Shown: piece after piece, positions 10,978 to 19,950 of the stretch
Position numbering within the stretch: the first letter of the stretch is position 1
Layout of the letters: every line of letters begins with the position of its first letter
NCBI RefSeq assembly: GCF_011762025.1
Contig: NZ_JAASQR010000003.1
Coordinates: 186,001-250,000 of the forward strand
Direction: 5' to 3'
Source of the DNA: Sphingobium vermicomposti
Lineage (GTDB): Bacteria > Pseudomonadota > Alphaproteobacteria > Sphingomonadales > Sphingomonadaceae
DNA length: 64,000 bases
Made by a program: the position numbers and the translations under genes
Notes under the pieces: generated by a model
Seen by the model: only the letters and a program-made list of their open reading frames with translations
Database searches by the model: none
What the model was told of the DNA's origin: nothing

Positions 10978-13254
10978 TCAATTCAATTCGATTTCGCGTT
11001 CCGTTGCCCAGGCCGTCAGCCGAGCGCGGAAATCGACGGCTCCATTGTCCAGCAAGGACCGCATCAACGCCCGCAATTCGGACGCATCGACGCCGCGGAT
11101 CATCGCCTTCACCGGCCCGACCGAGGCCGGAGTGATCGACAGCCGCCGCACGCCAAGGCCAATCAGCGCCATGGCCTCCAATGTGCGCCCGCCCATTTCG
11201 CCGCACACGCCGACAGGGCATTCATAGGCTTCGCACGTCCGCACCACCCGGTCCAGGAATCGCAGTATCGCCACGCTCAGCCAATCATAGCGCTCGGCCA
11301 GCTTGGGATGGGCGCGGTCGGCGGCAAACAGGAACTGGGTCAGGTCGTTGGTGCCGATCGACAGGAAATCCAGCTTGGGCAGCAGAATGTCCAGCACCTC
11401 CGCCAAAGCGGGCACTTCCAGCATCGCGCCATAACGTACCGCCGTCGGCAGCTTCTTGCGTTGGGACAACAGCCATTCGCGCTGATGTTCGACCAGAGCG
11501 CGCGCCTGCTCATATTCCCACGGTTCCGAAACCATCGGGAACATGATGTTCAGCACCTTGCCCGCCGACGCTTCCAGCAACGCCCGCGCCTGCGCTTTCA
11601 TCAGGCCATCGCGGTCCAGCGCCAGCCGCAACGCGCGCCAGCCCATCGCCGGATTATCCTCCAGCTCCTCGTCCCCGTCGCGCGTCATATAGGGCAGCGC
11701 CTTGTCGCCGCCGATGTCGACCGTGCGAAATATGACCGGGCGATCCCCCGCCGCGTCCAGCACATCCTTGTACAGCCGCTGCTGCTTTTCCCGCTGCGGC
11801 AAGGTGGCGGACACCAGAAACTGGAACTCCGTGCGGAACAGGCCGATGCCGTCGGCACCGACTACGTCCAGCGCCTGCGCATCTTCGCGCAGCCCGGCAT
11901 TGACCATCAATTCGATGCGCTGCCCGTCCGTGGTCACAGATGGCAGGTCGCGCATGGCGGCAAATTCCGCGCGGCGCTTCTGCGTGACGTGCAGCCTGTT
12001 TTCGAACGCCTCGTCCATGTCGGGCGTCGGTCGGATCAGCAGGCTGTTCGACACGACATCCATCAGGATCAGGTCGCCTTCATTCACCTTGTGCCGGATT
12101 TCGCGGACGCGCCCCAGCACCGGCACGCCCATGGCGCGCGCAACGATGGTGACATGGGCGGTCAGCGACCCTTCCTCCAGGATCACGCCCTTCAGTCGCC
12201 GCCGGTCATATTCCAGCAGTTCCGCCGGGCCCAGGTTGCGCGCGATCAGGATCGCATCCTGCCGCAGGCCCATCTGCGCCGCCGTGCCCAGCTGTCCCGA
12301 CACGATCCGCAACAGCCGGTTCGCCAGATCCTCCAGATCATGCATCCGGTCGCTCAGCAGCGGGTCGTCGATCTGCCGCATGCGCATCCGGGTGCGTTGC
12401 TGCACCCGTTCGATCGCGGCCTCGGCAGTCAGGCCGCTGTCGATGGCTTCATTGATGCGCCGTGCCCAGCCTTCGTCATAGGCAAACATCTTGTAGGTTT
12501 CGAGCACCTCCTGATGCTCGCCCTCCGTGCCGAATTCGGCCGTTCCCGTCATCCGGTCAATCTGTTCGCGCATCTTGGTAAAGGCGGAAATAACCCGCTG
12601 GCGCTCGGCTTCGGTATCCTCCGCGACCGTATGTTCGATGTGGACGCGCGGCTGGTGGAACACGGCGTGGCCGCGCGCCATCCCCATGACCAGTTGCAAG
12701 CCCTGCAGCATGATGGTGCCGGTATCCTGCACCCGCGCATCCGCCGGGCCATCATCCGCCAGTTCGGCATTGGCGATCAGTTCGGACAGCACCATCGCCA
12801 CGGTCTGAAGCGCTTCAATCTCTACCTCGTCATAACGGCGCGGTTCGACATGCTGGACGCACAGCACGCCGATTGCCCGTTCACGCCGCACGATGGGGAC
12901 GCCCGCGAAACTGTGGAACAGTTCCTCACCCGTTTCCGGGCGATAGCTATAGTCGGGATGCGAAGCCGCTTCGTCCAGGTTCAGCGTTTCGACATTGGTG
13001 GCGATCAGGCCGACCAGCCCCTCGCCCATTGCCATGCGCGTGACGTGGACCGCATCCTGATTCAGGCCGCGCGTGGCGAACAGTTCCAGCAGCCCCTCGC
13101 GCACCAGATAGATGGAGCAGACTTCGCTCGAAAGCGCCTTGCCGATGATGTCCACCACCTTGTTCAGCTTGGCCTGGGCGCTGTTGCGCGCGGCCATGAC
13201 CTCCTGCAGGTGGTTGAGGATCTGGCGAGCGGCGGCGGCGGGCGTGCTTGACAT
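10978..13254 (-). CDS. ptsP: phosphoenolpyruvate-protein phosphotransferase, nitrogen type (EI-Ntr)
   Basis: The 758-residue protein takes phosphate from PEP and passes it to HPr. An N-terminal GAF domain (about 15-165, as in NifA-type sensors) marks it as the regulatory EI-Ntr rather than the sugar PTS enzyme. The phosphorylated histidine is H367 in GSLTAHVTIVARAMG. The PEP-binding barrel ends with GTNDLTQF and the CGEMGG cysteine motif. Its likely acceptor, HPr (30995-31267), and the EIIA-Man protein are encoded about 18 kb away. Around the active histidine it has AHVT where SHxA is more usual. A 90-base gap separates it from the RodZ-like gene downstream. Confidence 0.95.
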   Translation of the reverse strand: MSSTPAAAARQILNHLQEVMAARNSAQAKLNKVVDIIGKALSSEVCSIYLVREGLLELFATRGLNQDAVHVTRMAMGEGLVGLIATNVETLNLDEAASHPDYSYRPETGEELFHSFAGVPIVRRERAIGVLCVQHVEPRRYDEVEIEALQTVAMVLSELIANAELADDGPADARVQDTGTIMLQGLQLVMGMARGHAVFHQPRVHIEHTVAEDTEAERQRVISAFTKMREQIDRMTGTAEFGTEGEHQEVLETYKMFAYDEGWARRINEAIDSGLTAEAAIERVQQRTRMRMRQIDDPLLSDRMHDLEDLANRLLRIVSGQLGTAAQMGLRQDAILIARNLGPAELLEYDRRRLKGVILEEGSLTAHVTIVARAMGVPVLGRVREIRHKVNEGDLILMDVVSNSLLIRPTPDMDEAFENRLHVTQKRRAEFAAMRDLPSVTTDGQRIELMVNAGLREDAQALDVVGADGIGLFRTEFQFLVSATLPQREKQQRLYKDVLDAAGDRPVIFRTVDIGGDKALPYMTRDGDEELEDNPAMGWRALRLALDRDGLMKAQARALLEASAGKVLNIMFPMVSEPWEYEQARALVEHQREWLLSQRKKLPTAVRYGAMLEVPALAEVLDILLPKLDFLSIGTNDLTQFLFAADRAHPKLAERYDWLSVAILRFLDRVVRTCEAYECPVGVCGEMGGRTLEAMALIGLGVRRLSITPASVGPVKAMIRGVDASELRALMRSLLDNGAVDFRARLTAWATEREIELN

Positions 13255-13377
13255 GATCCAGCGCTATCAGATCGGACGCCTGCTTTCCAAGAGGAAGTCG
13301 GGGCCGATACGGCGCAAAAGGCAGAAATTGCGAAAAACCGCCCTTTCCCCTCCGTCCGCGCCACGCCGCCGCCTCGC

Positions 13378-13845
13378 TCATGCCGTCGCGGCGGACGTTT
13401 CGCACAGATCTTTGAACTGCTGCGCCATCTGGTCCCAGCCGGGATGGAAACCCATATCCTCATGCCGCTTGAGTGCATCCTCACTCCAATGACGCGCCGT
13501 CGCGGTAAAGCGTGTCCCTTCCCCTTCATCGGCAAAGCTCCAGATGGAGGTCAGGAACGGTTCCTGCGGTATCCAGCCGGAAGCATAGGCATCTGTCGAA
13601 ACGACCCGCTCGCCCGGCACCACCTCCAGAAAAACACCCTCCATCGGCCCGGCATCTTCACCGTCCGGGCCAAACATGCGCACCGCGCTGCGACCGCCGG
13701 GGCGCAGATCTTCCTCGACCACCTCGGCTCGCCACGGCTTCGGACAAAACCATTGGTCTTTCAGGTCGGTCCACACCTTCCACACGATTTCGCGGGGGGC
13801 GGCGATGTGGCAGGTCACCGACAGTTCAAATGATGCGCCGCTCAT
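13378..13845 (-). CDS. AHSA1/SRPBCC-type ligand-binding domain protein
   Basis: The 155-residue protein starts like an AHSA1 domain (FELSVTCHIAAPREIVWKVWTDL) and keeps the family's central GGRSAVRM and C-terminal WDQMAQQFKDL segments. Such proteins bind hydrophobic ligands or act as co-chaperone-like modules, and no ligand can be assigned. Its ATG overlaps the stop of the PhnB-like gene by 4 bases, so it is the translationally coupled last gene of the DUF1428-VOC-PhnB-AHSA1 run that diverges from the HxlR regulator at 15692. Confidence 0.88.
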   Translation of the reverse strand: MSGASFELSVTCHIAAPREIVWKVWTDLKDQWFCPKPWRAEVVEEDLRPGGRSAVRMFGPDGEDAGPMEGVFLEVVPGERVVSTDAYASGWIPQEPFLTSIWSFADEGEGTRFTATARHWSEDALKRHEDMGFHPGWDQMAQQFKDLCETSAATA

Positions 13846-14330
13846 GCTGCTTCTCCTTCATAGGCCGCCTTCATCCGGGCGAGGTCCAGCTTCTGCATCG
13901 TCATCATCACCGCCATCATCGGCTGGATGCCGGGGCCGCCCTTCCGGTGCATCTCCATCACCTCTTCGGGCACGATCTGCCACGACAGGCCATATTTGTC
14001 CTTCAGCCAACCGCATGGCCCCGGCGATCCGCCATCCGCCGTCAGCGCGTCATAATAGCGGTCCAGCTCCGCCTGATCCTTACAGGACACGGACAGCGAT
14101 ACCGCCTCGGTAAAGCCGAATTCAGGCCCGCCGTTCAGCCCCTGATAGCTTTGGCCGAACAGAGTGAATTCAACCAGCAACACATCTCCACCCTTGAAGG
14201 GCGAAGGAACCGGGGAGTTTTCGGGATAGCGGCTGACGGAATCCACCGACCCGCCAAAAATTGAGACATAGAAGCGCGCAGCTTCCTCGGCCTGCCCGTT
14301 GAACCACAGGCAAGGTGAAATCTTCGACAT
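13842..14330 (-). CDS. PhnB-like VOC family protein
   Basis: The protein begins MSKISPCLWFNGQAEEAARFY and contains VLLVEFTLFGQSYQGLNGG and DKYGLSWQIVPEE, the signature of the PhnB/3-demethylubiquinone-methyltransferase-like VOC subgroup. Length is 162 residues from the second of two adjacent ATGs, which is better spaced (7 bases) from AGGAG. The enzymatic activity is unknown for most members. It lies 11 bases after the two-domain VOC gene and overlaps the AHSA1 gene by 4 bases. PhnB-like and AHSA1 proteins often sit together in proteobacteria. Confidence 0.88.
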   Translation of the reverse strand: MSKISPCLWFNGQAEEAARFYVSIFGGSVDSVSRYPENSPVPSPFKGGDVLLVEFTLFGQSYQGLNGGPEFGFTEAVSLSVSCKDQAELDRYYDALTADGGSPGPCGWLKDKYGLSWQIVPEEVMEMHRKGGPGIQPMMAVMMTMQKLDLARMKAAYEGEAA

Positions 14331-14341
14331 CATTCCTCTCC

Positions 14342-15145
14342 TTATGCTGCGGCTGAGCGCATGCCGACCAGAGCGAACATCGCGCCCTGCGGGTCGAGGC
14401 CCTGAATGATCCAGGCCCCGCCCGGCACCTCCGCCGGGCCATTCAACACCGTGCCGCCGCCAGCCTTCACCTTTTCCACGCCCGCATCAATGTCGGGCAC
14501 GACAAAGTAGAACAGCCATTGCGGCACGGGCATTTGCTCGGGCTGCGGCATCACTCCACCGGCCATCTCGTTGAATTCGGTCCCGCCGGACATGGAAAAT
14601 AGCTGGTAGCTGCCCATCGGCCCCATATCCATGGCCTCGCCCTTGCCCCATCCGAACTGCGACGTGTAAAAGCCAAGGTCGGCATCGAAATCGCCGCTAT
14701 ACAATTCATGCCAGCCCACATGACCGTTCGCCATCGGGGGCGCGGCGTCCATTCCATCAGGGCTGGACCCTTTTAGCAGCATGAATACCGCCCCACCCGG
14801 ATCGCTCATCACTGCAAAGCGACCGACGCCGGGAATATCGTCCGGCGACCGTTTCACGCTGGCCCCCGCGTCGGCCAGCCGCTGCGCGTCGGCGTCGACA
14901 TCGGCCGAACCGACATAGCCACCCCACCAGGGGGACATGCCGCAATCCTTCGCCTCGGCGGGAATGCGCATGATGCCCCCCATCGGCCCCGCGCTGCCGG
15001 ACACGACATGATAGGGATCGTCCGTCCGCTCGCCTCCGAAAGACTGCGCCGTCCAGCCCACCACATCGCCATAAAAGGCGATCGCCGCCTCTGGATCGCT
15101 GGTCATCAGCTCATACCAGAAGAATTTACCCGTGAGATCGGTCAT
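14342..15145 (-). CDS. two-domain VOC (glyoxalase-like) protein
   Basis: This 267-residue protein consists of two tandem VOC repeats, about 1-125 (KFFWYELMTSDPEAAIAFYGDVVGW) and 135-265 (GHVGWHELYSGDFDADLGFY). Each has the paired beta-alpha-beta-beta-beta pattern that forms a metal or ligand pocket. The subgroup is usually annotated as a bleomycin-resistance/glyoxalase-like protein, and the substrate is not known. A GAGGCGG ribosome-binding site precedes the ATG. It is the second gene of the run that starts with DUF1428 at 15533. Confidence 0.88.
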   Translation of the reverse strand: MTDLTGKFFWYELMTSDPEAAIAFYGDVVGWTAQSFGGERTDDPYHVVSGSAGPMGGIMRIPAEAKDCGMSPWWGGYVGSADVDADAQRLADAGASVKRSPDDIPGVGRFAVMSDPGGAVFMLLKGSSPDGMDAAPPMANGHVGWHELYSGDFDADLGFYTSQFGWGKGEAMDMGPMGSYQLFSMSGGTEFNEMAGGVMPQPEQMPVPQWLFYFVVPDIDAGVEKVKAGGGTVLNGPAEVPGGAWIIQGLDPQGAMFALVGMRSAAA

Positions 15146-15170
15146 CGTTCCGCCTCCTCTGAAAAGAATG

Positions 15171-15533
15171 TCAGGCCTTTTCGTCGAGTACCGCTACAAA
15201 GCCGCCATAGATCATCCGCGCGCCTGAAAAGGGTATTTCCACCCCATCCTGATGCTGCATGCGGGGATCGTTCATCACCTTTTCCTGCCCCGCGTCGCGG
15301 GTCGCCTTGTCGGGCCATTCGATCCAGGAAAAGACGACTTCCTCGTCACCCTCCGCGATGACAGCGGTGTGGAAATCGTTGACCTTCCCACGCGGAACGT
15401 CATCGGCCCAACATTCGACCATGCGCAGCGCGCCATGCTCCAGAAAGACCGGGGCGGCTAAAGCGGCCATTTCCTTATACTCCTGCCTCTTCCCCTTGGG
15501 CACGGGCACCACGAAACCGTCTATATAGCTCAT
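15171..15533 (-). CDS. DUF1428 family protein
   Basis: The protein begins MSYIDGFVVPVPKGKRQEY and contains VECWADDVPRGKVNDF and FSWIEWPDKATRD, the pattern of the small DUF1428 family (about 120 residues, dimeric alpha/beta-barrel-like fold, function unknown). Of two consecutive ATGs the second is preferred because AGGAG lies 7 bases upstream. It is the first gene of the four-gene run reading away from the HxlR regulator, so it probably comes under the control region at 15534-15691. Confidence 0.88.
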   Translation of the reverse strand: MSYIDGFVVPVPKGKRQEYKEMAALAAPVFLEHGALRMVECWADDVPRGKVNDFHTAVIAEGDEEVVFSWIEWPDKATRDAGQEKVMNDPRMQHQDGVEIPFSGARMIYGGFVAVLDEKA

Positions 15534-15633
15534 CATGTCTCTCCTCTTTTCAAGGGCGATTCAAAGCCGTCATCTTCAGCCGATGGGCCGCCAGGGTCTG
15601 CCTCGCAGACCGACTCATGACTTGCACTTTTTG

Positions 15634-15677
15634 AACTCATAAATTATCTTATGCAACCTATAAGTTATAAAAGATAA
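15634..15677. promoter_or_regulatory. AT-rich palindromic interval between HxlR gene and DUF1428 operon; candidate operator and promoters
   Basis: In a GC-rich setting this interval is conspicuously AT-rich and contains two nested inverted repeats. One is AACTCATA (15634-15641) facing TATAAGTT (15658-15665), a 7/8 match. The other is TTATCTT (15644-15650) facing AAGATAA (15671-15677), a perfect match. HxlR-type dimers typically bind such palindromes next to their own gene. Autoregulation and control of the divergent operon are inferred. Confidence 0.55.
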
Positions 15678-15691
15678 CTAAGGACGCGAAA

Positions 15692-16363
15692 TTGAAGAAG
15701 CGGGCTTATCTCGATGGTTGCGCGACCGCTCATGCGCTGGATCTTATCGGCGACCGTTGGGCGATGCCGATCATGCGGGAATTGATGCTGGGACCAAAGC
15801 GCTTCACCGATCTGCGCGCCAGCCTGCCCGGAATCAGCGCCAATGTGCTGACGCAAAGGCTGGAACAGCTGGAAGCGGCCAGCGTTCTCATCCGCCGCCG
15901 CTTGCCGCCGCCCGCCGCCAGCCAGATTTATGAGCTGACCGAATGGGGCCGCGAGTCGGAAATCCTGTTTCAGGTTCTGGGGCGCTGGGCGTGCCGATCC
16001 CCCACGATGCAGGCAGGCCAGCCGATGAGCAACGTGTCGGTGATATTGTCCATGCGCACGATGATCGACCGCAGCCGCATCGGCGACCTCAACGCCACAA
16101 TAGGTCTACGCTTCGGTGAAGAGGAATTTCGCGCCATTCTGCGGGATGGCGACTTCACTGTGGATCGCGCGCCGGCGGATGGCGCGGACGTGCTGATCAG
16201 CGGCGACCCGAATGCGCTTGTGGCGGTCGCCTATGGTGGCGCAGCTTTTGATGATGTGGCGGGCGCGCTTCAGATCGTCGGCGACCGCGCGCTGGCGGAA
16301 CGCTTCGTTCGCATGTTCCCCCTGCCCGCAAAGGCTCCGGCGACCTGTACTCCCGTTCCCTAG
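15692..16363 (+). CDS. HxlR-family transcriptional regulator with SCP2-like C-terminal domain
   Basis: The 223-residue protein has an N-terminal winged helix of HxlR type at about 9-100 (CATAHALDLIGDRWAMPIMRELMLGPKRF...LTQRLEQLEAASVL). The first Cys of the HxlR motif is at position 9. The C-terminal 100 residues (SRIGDLNATIGLRFGEEEF...ADVLISGDPNALVAVAYGG) look like a sterol-carrier (SCP2)-type lipid-binding domain. The start is TTG at 15692 with AAGGA about 7 bases upstream; no ATG or GTG lies in frame between it and the upstream stop. It is divergent from the DUF1428-VOC-PhnB-AHSA1 run, which it probably controls. Its 3' end overlaps the convergent lipoprotein gene by 4 bases. Confidence 0.87.
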   Translation: MKKRAYLDGCATAHALDLIGDRWAMPIMRELMLGPKRFTDLRASLPGISANVLTQRLEQLEAASVLIRRRLPPPAASQIYELTEWGRESEILFQVLGRWACRSPTMQAGQPMSNVSVILSMRTMIDRSRIGDLNATIGLRFGEEEFRAILRDGDFTVDRAPADGADVLISGDPNALVAVAYGGAAFDDVAGALQIVGDRALAERFVRMFPLPAKAPATCTPVP

Positions 16364-17205
16364 CGGGGTGCCGAAGGCGTGATCGGGAAAGTCGGCACGT
16401 TCACGCGCGGAGCCGACGTCGCGCCGGGCAGGAGCGCCTGGCCGCTTTCCTCACGCAATTGGGGCAGCGCAGGCGCATTTGCGGGCGGAACGAACCCGGC
16501 GCTGATTTCCTTGGGCGGCAGGGGTGGTGGCGGCAGCGGCGTCGGCGATACGACCACGCTCACGGTGCCACCAAAACGGGACTGCCATTCAGCCAGCCGC
16601 CGCAGATAATCGGCATAAGCCTCGTAAAATTCCTGAAACGGTTGCTCAAGCGCAGTCAGCGCTTCGGGGGCATAGGCCAGCAGCTGGCCCGACGGCGTCG
16701 CAAGCACCTTGGCCCCGACCTCGATCGCGGCCTTGCAAAAGGTCGGCTGAACCGGCGGCAGTGAGAAGAAATTATAGACGACGGTATTCAGCAACTCGCG
16801 GGACTGAAGCCCGCCGCGCCCATAGGCCGCCGTATAGTTGCGGTCGACCGCGGCATTGGCTTCACGCAGCGCGTCCTTATGGACATGCAGCATCCGGTTA
16901 TATTGCGTCTTCGCCGGTTCATTGCCGCCACGACAGGACAGGGCGGCGACGTTCAGCGCCATGCGCACATGCCACAAAGCGGTGTTGGCGGTGACGCCGC
17001 GATTGGGCGTCAGATATTTGCCCCCGTCATCGACATCGGGGATGCTCATTTCTTCCACCGCACCCATTGGCGGCATCGGCTTGATCGTCGGCACGACCGG
17101 CGGTGGCGGAGTGGGCGCTCGGGGCGTCGAGCATCCGGCGACCAGCGCCAGTGCAGCGATGGAGGATATTGTCCAGACGCGACATGAAACAGTACGCAGC
17201 GGCAC
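16360..17205 (-). CDS. conserved hypothetical lipoprotein
   Basis: The protein (281 residues) starts at a GTG at 17205 with GGGGA 5 bases upstream. It has a lipoprotein signal peptide whose lipobox is LVAGC at about residues 21-25, so it is probably anchored in the outer membrane. A Pro-rich stretch follows, then a soluble alpha-helical region (about 60-220) with conserved-looking cysteines, and a Pro-rich tail. I do not recognise a named family. It is monocistronic, convergent with the HxlR gene and preceded by a 140-base non-coding gap. Confidence 0.75.
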   Translation of the reverse strand: MPLRTVSCRVWTISSIAALALVAGCSTPRAPTPPPPVVPTIKPMPPMGAVEEMSIPDVDDGGKYLTPNRGVTANTALWHVRMALNVAALSCRGGNEPAKTQYNRMLHVHKDALREANAAVDRNYTAAYGRGGLQSRELLNTVVYNFFSLPPVQPTFCKAAIEVGAKVLATPSGQLLAYAPEALTALEQPFQEFYEAYADYLRRLAEWQSRFGGTVSVVVSPTPLPPPPLPPKEISAGFVPPANAPALPQLREESGQALLPGATSAPRVNVPTFPITPSAPR

Positions 17206-17346
17206 CCTATTCCCCTAAAGCTAAAGCACAAAAGATCTTCACTCGCGGAAAACTCATGGCAAAGCCGGGCGTTCCTGGCGATGATCGTCCGGTTCGGTTC
17301 ATCCGCAAATGGATTCGGCTCGTCCGATTCAGGGGACGATCCAGCC

Positions 17347-18360
17347 TCAGGCGCTACGACGTTCCAACGCAACCACGGCTTCGGCCATCAGCTGCGCGAT
17401 AATGTCAGCGACAGGCTCTTCCTTCGTCACCATGCCGACCGACTGGCCCGCCATCAGTGATCCGCCTTCGACATCGCCGTCGATCACCGCACGGCGCAGC
17501 GCACCCGCCCAATAATGTTCGATCTGCAACTGCGCTTCGCCCATGTCGACAACACCGCTGTCCAGCAGGTTTGCAACTTCGCGCTGCTTGGCGGTGAAGG
17601 CTTCGGTCCCTTCATTCTTGAGCGCCCGAACCGGGATGACCGGCAGGCGCGGGTCAATCTGGACGCTGGAGATCGCATCACGGGCGGAAGCGCGGAAGAA
17701 GGATTTCTTGAAATTGGGATGCGCGATGCTTTCAGCCGCGCAGGCAAAGCGCGTGCCCAGCTGCACGCCAGCCGCGCCCATTTCCAGATAGCCCGCGATC
17801 AATTCGCCACGGCCAATGCCACCCGCGACGAAGACCGGAAGCTGCGCCGCCATTTCCGGCAGGATTTCCTGCGCCAGCACGCTGGTGGATACCGGGCCGA
17901 TATGGCCGCCCGCTTCCATGCCCTCGATCACCAGCGCATCCACACCCGACCGCGTCAGCTTCTTCGCCAGGCTCAGCGCCGGGGCAAAGCAGATCAGCTT
18001 CGCGCCCATCGCCTTGATCGCATCGATGCTGCCCTTGGGCGGCAGGCCACCGGCCAGCACGACATGGCCGACTTCATGGCGGGCGCACACCTCGATCAGG
18101 TCGAACAGCTGCGGGTGCATGGTGATCAGGTTGACGCCAAAGGGCTTGTTCGTCAGCGCCTTGGTGCCCAGGATTTCCTTGTCCAGCAGTTCCGGCGTCA
18201 TCGCACCGCAGGCGATCACCCCGAACCCGCCAGCGTTGGATATGGCCGCGACCAGATTGCGTTCCGACACCCAGCTCATCGCCCCGCACATGATGGCGAC
18301 ATCGCACCCCAGAAATTCGGTGCCGCGAGCCATCAGGGAAGTGAGTTTGGCGTTGGTCAT
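17347..18360 (-). CDS. nitronate monooxygenase-like FMN enzyme (NMO/2-nitropropane dioxygenase family)
   Basis: The protein (337 residues) is started at the ATG at 18360, which has a GGA-rich site upstream; an ATG 12 bases further upstream lacks one. It is a TIM-barrel FMN protein of the NMO family. Family features seen are IMCGAMSWVSERNLVAAISNAGGFG near the N-terminus, EGMEAGGHIGP for the active-site loop, and VFVAGGIGRGELIAGYLEMGAAGVQLGTRF for phosphate binding. Class I NMOs oxidise alkyl nitronates; many homologues are FabK-like, so the true substrate is open. A 127-base palindromic element separates it from lysC upstream. Confidence 0.88.
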   Translation of the reverse strand: MTNAKLTSLMARGTEFLGCDVAIMCGAMSWVSERNLVAAISNAGGFGVIACGAMTPELLDKEILGTKALTNKPFGVNLITMHPQLFDLIEVCARHEVGHVVLAGGLPPKGSIDAIKAMGAKLICFAPALSLAKKLTRSGVDALVIEGMEAGGHIGPVSTSVLAQEILPEMAAQLPVFVAGGIGRGELIAGYLEMGAAGVQLGTRFACAAESIAHPNFKKSFFRASARDAISSVQIDPRLPVIPVRALKNEGTEAFTAKQREVANLLDSGVVDMGEAQLQIEHYWAGALRRAVIDGDVEGGSLMAGQSVGMVTKEEPVADIIAQLMAEAVVALERRSA

Positions 18361-18384
18361 CAGTCCATCCATCGAATCAAATAG

Positions 18385-18511
18385 CCCCTCCCGCAGGCGG
18401 GAGGGGTTGGGGTGGGCAGGCGCGCCAGCGCCCGTTCCAAACTATCCGTGTAGGGCAGAGGCTCGCTAACGCTCGCCCCCTCCCCTAACCCCTCCCGCTT
18501 GCGGGAGGGGG
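18385..18511. repeat. intergenic long inverted repeat, CCCCTCCCGC type (copy 1)
   Basis: Two GC hairpins, each of form CCCCTCCCGC-NN-GCGGGAGGGG, bound an interval of about 80 bases that itself carries opposed GGGGTGGGC and GCCCCCTCCCCTA arms. Related copies lie at 23287-23411 and 33536-33613. It separates lysC from the NMO gene and could act as an RNA hairpin or terminator. Confidence 0.8.
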
Positions 18512-18521
18512 ATTGTTTTTG

Positions 18522-19787
18522 TCAAGCGACCGGCGCGTCCAGCCCATAGGCCGTGTGCAACACGCGCACCGCCAGCTCTGTCTCATCCTCGTCGATCAAC
18601 ACCGACACCTTGATCTCGCTGGTCGATATGGCGAGGATATTGATCCCGCGATCGGCCAGGCTCTGGAACATGGTCGACGCAACGCCCGCATGGCTCTTCA
18701 TGCCAACGCCGACGACCGACACCTTCGCAACCTTCGTATCGGGGATCACGCGGTTAAAGCCGATGACCTCTTTCTGGCTTTCCAGCACGTCAAGCGCGCG
18801 CGCCAGGTCAGCGCCCGGCACGGTGAAGGTCACATCGGTCTCACCCTTGTCGCGGCCAACATTCTGGATGATCATATCGACGTTGATCGCCGCATCGGCC
18901 AGCGGCGCGAAGATGTGCGCCACCGCGCCGGGACGATCCGGCACGCGGGTCAGGGTGATCTTCGCCTCATTCTTGTCATGGGCGATGCCGGTGATGAGCT
19001 GACGTTCCATCTTGTCTTCCTTGAGCTTGGCTTCCAGTTCCTCTTCGCTGACGATCAGCGTGCCGGGGAGGTCTTCCTGGGTGGGATCATCGAAGGAGGA
19101 AAGCACCTGCACGACCACGCCTTCCTTCATGGCAAGGCCGACGGATCGGGTCTGGAGCACCTTGGCCCCGACTGAAGCCAGCTCCAGCATCTCCTCATAG
19201 GTGACGAGGTCCAGCTTGCGCGCACGCGCCACGATGCGGGGATCGGTCGTGTAGACGCCGTCGACATCGGTGTAGATGTCGCAACGGTCGGCCTTCAGCG
19301 CCGCCGCCACCGCGACCGCCGACGTGTCCGACCCGCCACGACCCAGGGTCGAAATGCGCCCATCTTCCATCATGCCCTGAAAACCGGGGATCACCGCCAC
19401 GGTGCCGCCGCGCATCGACGACAGCAGGTCGGTCGTGTCAATCTCACCAATGCGCGCCTTGGCATGGGCTTCGTTGGTGCGGATCGGCAATTGCCAGCCC
19501 AGCCAGCTGCGCGCATCCACGCCCATCGCCTTCAGCGTCATGGCCAGCAGGCCGCTCGTCACCTGCTCTCCGCTGGCAACGACAACGTCATATTCCGCCG
19601 GATCGTACAGCGGTGAGGCTTCCTTACAGAAACCCACCAGCCGGTCCGTATCGCCCGCCATGGCCGAAACCACGACGGCGACTTCATTGCCCTGCTCCAC
19701 GACATGTTTCACACGCGCGGCAACATTGCGAATTCGCTCCATCCCCGCCATGGAGGTGCCGCCGAATTTCATCACGATGCGCGCCAT
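18522..19787 (-). CDS. lysC: aspartate kinase
   Basis: LysC phosphorylates aspartate, the first step toward lysine, threonine, methionine and diaminopimelate. From the ATG at 19787 the protein is 421 residues and begins MARIVMKFGGTSMAG, the family start; the frame stays open 15 codons upstream without homology. The kinase domain occupies about 1-245. Two ACT domains follow (about 265-420, with ITGIAHDKNEAKITLTRVPDRPG and SVVGVGMKSHAGVASTMFQSL), which implies feedback control by end-product amino acids. DapF at 37985 belongs to the same pathway. Confidence 0.96.
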   Translation of the reverse strand: MARIVMKFGGTSMAGMERIRNVAARVKHVVEQGNEVAVVVSAMAGDTDRLVGFCKEASPLYDPAEYDVVVASGEQVTSGLLAMTLKAMGVDARSWLGWQLPIRTNEAHAKARIGEIDTTDLLSSMRGGTVAVIPGFQGMMEDGRISTLGRGGSDTSAVAVAAALKADRCDIYTDVDGVYTTDPRIVARARKLDLVTYEEMLELASVGAKVLQTRSVGLAMKEGVVVQVLSSFDDPTQEDLPGTLIVSEEELEAKLKEDKMERQLITGIAHDKNEAKITLTRVPDRPGAVAHIFAPLADAAINVDMIIQNVGRDKGETDVTFTVPGADLARALDVLESQKEVIGFNRVIPDTKVAKVSVVGVGMKSHAGVASTMFQSLADRGINILAISTSEIKVSVLIDEDETELAVRVLHTAYGLDAPVA

Positions 19788-19950
19788 TGCCTGTCGAACC
19801 CGCCTGCTGATTGTAAAGAATATGTCGCCCAAAGGGGCAAAACGGCGCTCCTATTAGCAGTAAAGGCGAATATGGCAAGCAAGCCCTATGGACTGGGGGG
19901 AACTCCGATGCCTGCCGCACATTCCTTCCCGATCAGCTATGGAGGATGGG

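Noticed and set aside
10876..13251. 791-residue open frame opposite ptsP
   Set aside because: It is the complement of a well-identified EI-Ntr gene, with no family motif and biased composition. It is a shadow frame.
18385..18511. Possible CRISPR array from repeated GC palindromes
   Set aside because: Only two hairpins per site, no regular spacers of constant length and no cas genes. These are dispersed intergenic inverted repeats.
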